Shown piece after piece: positions 59,601 through 64,000 of a stretch of DNA of 64,000 bases. Position numbers and translations under genes: made by a program. The DNA comes from Paragordius varius (Eukaryota > Nematomorpha), in assembly GCA_964247055.1 (NCBI GenBank), contig OZ176053.1, positions 6,324,001 through 6,388,000 of the forward strand, written 5' to 3'. Numbering within the stretch: the stretch's first letter is position 1; each line of letters begins with the position of its first letter. The notes beneath the pieces were generated by a model. The model had not been told where the DNA came from and made no database searches. It saw only the letters and a list, made by a program, of their open reading frames with translations.

Positions 59601-62600
59601 TTAAAATCAATATATGATGCTAAGATGTAATTAAAATTCAAGTTAATTATTTATGTTTTTCAACAACCATAAATACATTTATTTGCCTGTTGTAGTAGCG
59701 TTTTAAAAAATATATATAAAAATGGCGGAAAAAATTGAAATAAGGATTTTTAACAATTTTTTCTGTTTAATTTTTTTAGAGCATGTGCTTAAAAGTTTTA
59801 ATAAAGCATATTTTTAATTTGCAACACTTTAATACATTTTAAAATATATATTTAAATTTAAATAGCTCTGGAGTATAAAACTGACTTAAGAGGAAATGTA
59901 GTGCTAAAATGCATAAAATAATACATAAAATTATTTAATAAATTTAGTTTTAGAAAAAACAAAATTCTGGTGGTTAAATGTTTTTACCTAGTTATTTGTC
60001 AATACCATGAATTTAATAAACACCATTAATAATTAATTATGTAACCCTAATATTAAAGCTATATTTAATTAAAAAAATATATTTTTGGAGGAATGAGATG
60101 GCATTTGATTGCCGCAAGTTTTTCAAAGTGAATCGTATATAAAACATAAAAAATTTATAAGCATGATTAAAAATGTTTATTTTTAAATGTGATAATGAGC
60201 ATTAAATAAACCAAAATATCGCGAATTCGCAGAACTAATCATTTAAATTTTTGTCTTATTAACTATAATACATATATGACACAAATATCACCTTTAAATT
60301 TAAATATAGGTATGCGTGCTCCGATTTTCTATCGGTTTTAAATTCATTAGCTACGATAATGTACAGTATATAAAATTCTTTACCATGCTTTAAAAGAATT
60401 AATTTTTGAATATTTTCAGGAATCGCAAAACTGCTTTTCAAAGTTATTGTTTAAAACGTAAAGGGTTTAGTGTATTATAATCGCAGAAATCAGATAAGAA
60501 ATAAATTTATTTGAGTGTATTATCTAAACAGTAGTTTAATCGTGTAAAATATTTTTACCATAAATTTGGAAAAATAATACCTGGAGTTATCTTATAAGCT
60601 CGTTTCTCATTAAATTTGATGAGGCTATTTCAGCGTAAATCCCAAAATTATTTTCACATATTTTATAAATATAATAAAATGAAATTTATAACTGTTTTAG
60701 ATATTTCTTGCGGAATTGCAGACTTTTAATGAACCACGGATGAAATTTGTTTTTGACCCGGACACTCGACCACCAATTTTTACCTTTTACAGTCTGTAAC
60801 TCTACCTTAATACCATAGGGTTAATTTAAAAATAATTTTTGCCAGTATAATTTCTCCTCAGATAAAGTTGGGCTTTCACCGTAAATATATTCAAGGCAAA
60901 CGGTGAAGTGACATTCCCGATTTCCCAATAAGTATATATCGCTATTTGCTAAATGATTCACAAAAAGCCGATTGGCAAAGGTGACAAACGGGGTCGTTTT
61001 TCAACACGAGAAAAAATGCTTATTTACAGTTTTCCTTTGACAAAGCGTTTCAACCATTGTTAATATAATAATACGGAACAATACCTTTTTACACTCATCA
61101 AAGAAATCAATTCGGATTGACGTCCGCCTTTTCTAAGATTTATAGACACACCTTTGTGATTAATGCTGTTAGTGTTGTTATTTGGATGATGTTATAGTCT
61201 AAGGTCCTAGAGTGGTACATAATTAGATACTGAAGGTTGGTTAAAGCAGGTTACAAAAAGCTGTTTTGGATTGCACAAATATATACTGTTAGCAATTAAT
61301 TTATTATGTAGGTAATGAAACATTCAATGATAAATTAGAACACAAAAATGTCTCGTACATTTAAATAAAATCATTTGATAAATAAATAATTTTGATTATT
61401 TTTTTAAATTTTAACCCAGATCTTAGTAACTTAAAGTTAAGCGCGCAGAAATTTGCTTAGTAGTGTACACACGTGAGAATAAATTCAGAGAAGCAAAAGT
61501 TTATCGAGCCCCAGATATTGATGCCTATAATAATCGGCCTAAATATCAATATAGATGCCTTTAACAAGGGGTTGAACAATATATCGCTGAAATATGTAAG
61601 GGAAAGCGCTCAATTTTTTACATTTTACTAAAGTGTTCACTAGCTGCAAAGTGTTTTAAATCGGAAAATTATACTCATGCACGTGCACAGTGCACAAAAT
61701 CGGGAGGGGGGAGTATAAAAAATTTCTAATGAAATATAAATATTTTGACAGATAAGTGTATCAGTATTTTCATGCTGCTTTTAGTTTTGATCTACTAGTG
61801 ATATAGGAAAATATTTATACTGTTAACTGCCCCATTTTGAAATGTAAACTTTGAGCCTATTATGCTAATTTTTTGATGAAAGCTAAATGCTTTATTCCAA
61901 AAAATATTAATATATATCAAAAAGTCAAACCAATATTTTTAATTGTAAATTTAAAATGTGGCAAGGTCTCAAATTTTGGCCTCCTCAGATTTAAATAACC
62001 CAAAAAGCCGTAATTTTAAGGTAAAATTTATTTGGGTTTAATTATGACATCAAAAAAATTTTGTAAAAACGAATCTGTTAAAAAAAATTTAACAAAATTT
62101 TGATAATCGTATTTTATGGTATTTTGGAGCATAGTAAAAACGGTAGAAAAACACTTTAATACATTAATAACACTTTTCTATATTATTCAATGACGTAAAT
62201 TCTATTACCTCAAAATTTTGAATAAAACATTGGTTCGTCTAAAACAGGTCTTTATCTTAAAAATTACGATGGCCGCATTCTAAATATCTATGGATTTTCA
62301 TAAAAAATTTATTACATTTCAAACATAAGACATCAAAAAGAAAACGGAATGCAACATTTTTTCTCGTTCTTGCTGTTTGGAGAGATTTATGTAGAAAAAA
62401 TTGTCTAGGGAATATTAATTTTATCAATATTAACACATTCTTGCAAATTATTGACTCCAAATTTTACGCGGGCAGCGAGAAAGTCTTGGAGGGCGGCGTG
62501 TAAGCCACCTCTGGTCTAGAAAAATAAGAACTTTTTTTGTGATTTTCACATATAACTAAATGAAGTCGGAAAAATCATTTATTTTAAATTTTGAGGTGAT

Positions 62601-62763
62601 TAAGCACTATAAAATTATATGGCAAATTGTTTATCTTACGTTAACGTTTGGGGTAGTGCACCCCAGAGCAATCGAAAATTTGAACTTATAAAATATTAAG
62701 GCATTGGGTCGAATTCTATTACATGCTTTTACCTTTTTAGGCGCATAATCTATATATTTATAA
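56639..62763. other. Long AT-rich stretch without a convincing gene
   Basis: No conserved domain recognised on either strand. Segments near 59870 and 61800-62230 resemble repeat sequence near 7.4-9.7 kb (for example AAGCTAAATGCTTTATTCC near 61880 versus 7850). The only frame with balanced composition is listed separately at 58175-58405. Confidence 0.4.
58175..58405 (+). other. Possible orphan exon, 76 codons
   Basis: Open frame ending in TAA without a usable in-frame ATG near its start; an acceptor-like CATATTGAG precedes it. Composition is less biased than the surroundings (for example KSIELSDKSKNDEPKDCHLL). No family recognised. It could be the terminal exon of an unseen gene or chance. 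Confidence 0.2.
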
Positions 62764-63622
62764 AAATGGAAAATGCTGGCTTTGTGATCTGGTACAGGAA
62801 AACCGGTAGACCCAATCAAATCCAAATATCGAAAAAATATAATCATTAATAAATGTCCCGACAATAGCTTCGCCCTTTTTTTTAAATAGGCCCCAGTTCG
62901 GGCCCACCCCGTATGAAAAACGGGTTTTTTTTGAAAACAGAAGTCCACAAAAATCGTGTCTTTGAGACAATTTTCTGGAGAACATGTTGGACCATTCAAT
63001 TTCAAATATAATTTTTGTTTACTTATTTTCGATTGCGCCGAACATAGTCGAGCCACTTTTTTGATTTAGGCCCTCTTTTTACCCGCTACCCCCGTAAAAT
63101 GCCATTTTTTTCAAAAAACAAAGTCCACAAAAATAATTTTTCGCCCTAGGTATGAGACCGTAAAAATTCAATATGGATTCCACGTCCAGTCAAGCGTTTC
63201 TATGATGATAGCTGCAGGGTAAGGAGCTACCCGCTAAAAACTGATTTTTCATGTAACTTTGTGATCTGTTTCCGGAAAACCGGTGAACCCAATCAAATTC
63301 AAATATCGAAAAAATATAATCATTAATGAATGCCCCGACAATAGCTTCGCCCTTTTTTGGAATTAGGTCCCCAGTTCGGGCCCACCCCGTGCGAAAAATG
63401 GGTTAAGTCAATTTTCCGGAGAACATGTTGGACCATTCAACTTCAAATATGATTTTTGTTTACTTATTTTTGATCGCGCCGAACATAGTCGTCTCGCTTT
63501 TTTAATTTAGTCCCACTTTTTGCCCGCTCTCCCCGTAAAATGCCATTACCCCCCCCCCCCCCCCCCCCCCAGAAGTCCGAAGGACTTCCTCGGGCTGCGT
63601 AGCAGCACAAGATTTACGCTAG
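62764..63622 (+). mobile_element. CTAG-ended hairpin element, copy 4 (fullest)
   Basis: Starts AATGGAAAATGCTGGCTTTG and ends GATTTACGCTAG before T, with both terminal hairpins intact (GAAGTCCGAAGGACTTC and GCTGCGTAGCAGC) and a long poly-C run before them (63548-63570). Its body is an imperfect tandem duplication: 62778-63110 and 63248-63547 share TTTGTGATCT, CCCAATCAAATxCAAATATCG, CGACAATAGCTTCGCCC, CCGAACATAGTCG. No transposase, so it must be mobilised in trans if at all. Confidence 0.75.
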
Positions 63623-64000
63623 TTTAAAATAAATCGCATAAAAAAATATAAAATTTTATAAAAATGCTCATTAACTTTTCACGGCGGCCATTACAACAGG
63701 CATATAAATGTATATTATGATAAAAAAATGTAAATATTTAACTTTTTAAGCTCACTTATGGCATTTTACCAGCTAATTATTTAATCAGCTGTTTGATTCA
63801 ATTATACTGTGGTATTCCAATTCGGAACTCCTGAGGTTAAGAAATGTAAAAAATATAAATTTATTAATTGAAATATAGGAGAACAATATTTGATAATTAA
63901 ATTGTGATCACCACCTATAAAACAGTAGTTAATTTACAAGTTGCTCGGTGGTACAAACTACCCCGAAATGAAATTGTCTTCTTGTAAAGGTAATGAAGTT
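63623..64000. other. No gene recognised
   Basis: AT-rich flank after hairpin element copy 4. Nothing supportable. Confidence 0.4.

Noticed and set aside
1-64000. LTR retroelements, retroviruses or Polintons
   Set aside because: No protease, integrase, capsid, envelope or protein-primed polymerase-like frame and no LTR pair was recognised. The polymerase at 17-30 kb is host POLG.

Overview
This is nuclear DNA from an invertebrate animal. It is very AT-rich, its genes are broken by spliceosomal introns, and it carries many transposable elements. The genes are metazoan: DR1/NC2-beta, the mitochondrial DNA polymerase gamma catalytic subunit (POLG), a three-part formyltetrahydrofolate dehydrogenase (ALDH1L), TMCO4 and SON, plus a CBM14 (peritrophin-type) chitin-binding protein and a divergent seven-transmembrane receptor. 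The chitin-binding protein hints at an ecdysozoan or another chitin-bearing invertebrate. I cannot name the species.

Layout. The first 7 kb hold the 3' part of a CBM14 gene (+) ending tail-to-tail with a SON homologue (-). From 7 to 16 kb the sequence is repeats, including a decayed RTE-type LINE and a foldback element. From 16.2 to 44.6 kb lies a compact four-gene block of two divergent pairs: DR1 (-) and POLG (+), whose start codons are only 13 bp apart, then ALDH1L (-) and TMCO4 (+), whose start codons are 76 bp apart. POLG and ALDH1L converge tail-to-tail over 213 bp that contain a perfect 38-bp palindrome. From 45 to 64 kb the sequence is mostly mobile elements: a hAT transposon with intact target-site duplication, nested palindromic elements, a hAT-like non-autonomous element, three copies of a CTAG-ended hairpin element, a MITE and a foldback element. 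One intronless GPCR-like gene sits among them. No LTR retroelement, retrovirus or Polinton was recognised.

The most striking signal is a class of ultra-short introns. DR1, POLG and TMCO4 each need removal of a GT...AG intron of only 27, 25 and 26 nt to restore a family-conserved reading frame, while other introns in the same block range from about 70 nt to over 2 kb. All three coding models then close in phase.

Three of the conserved genes serve basal functions: transcription repression (DR1), mtDNA replication (POLG) and one-carbon metabolism (ALDH1L). The two tight head-to-head pairs suggest shared promoters.
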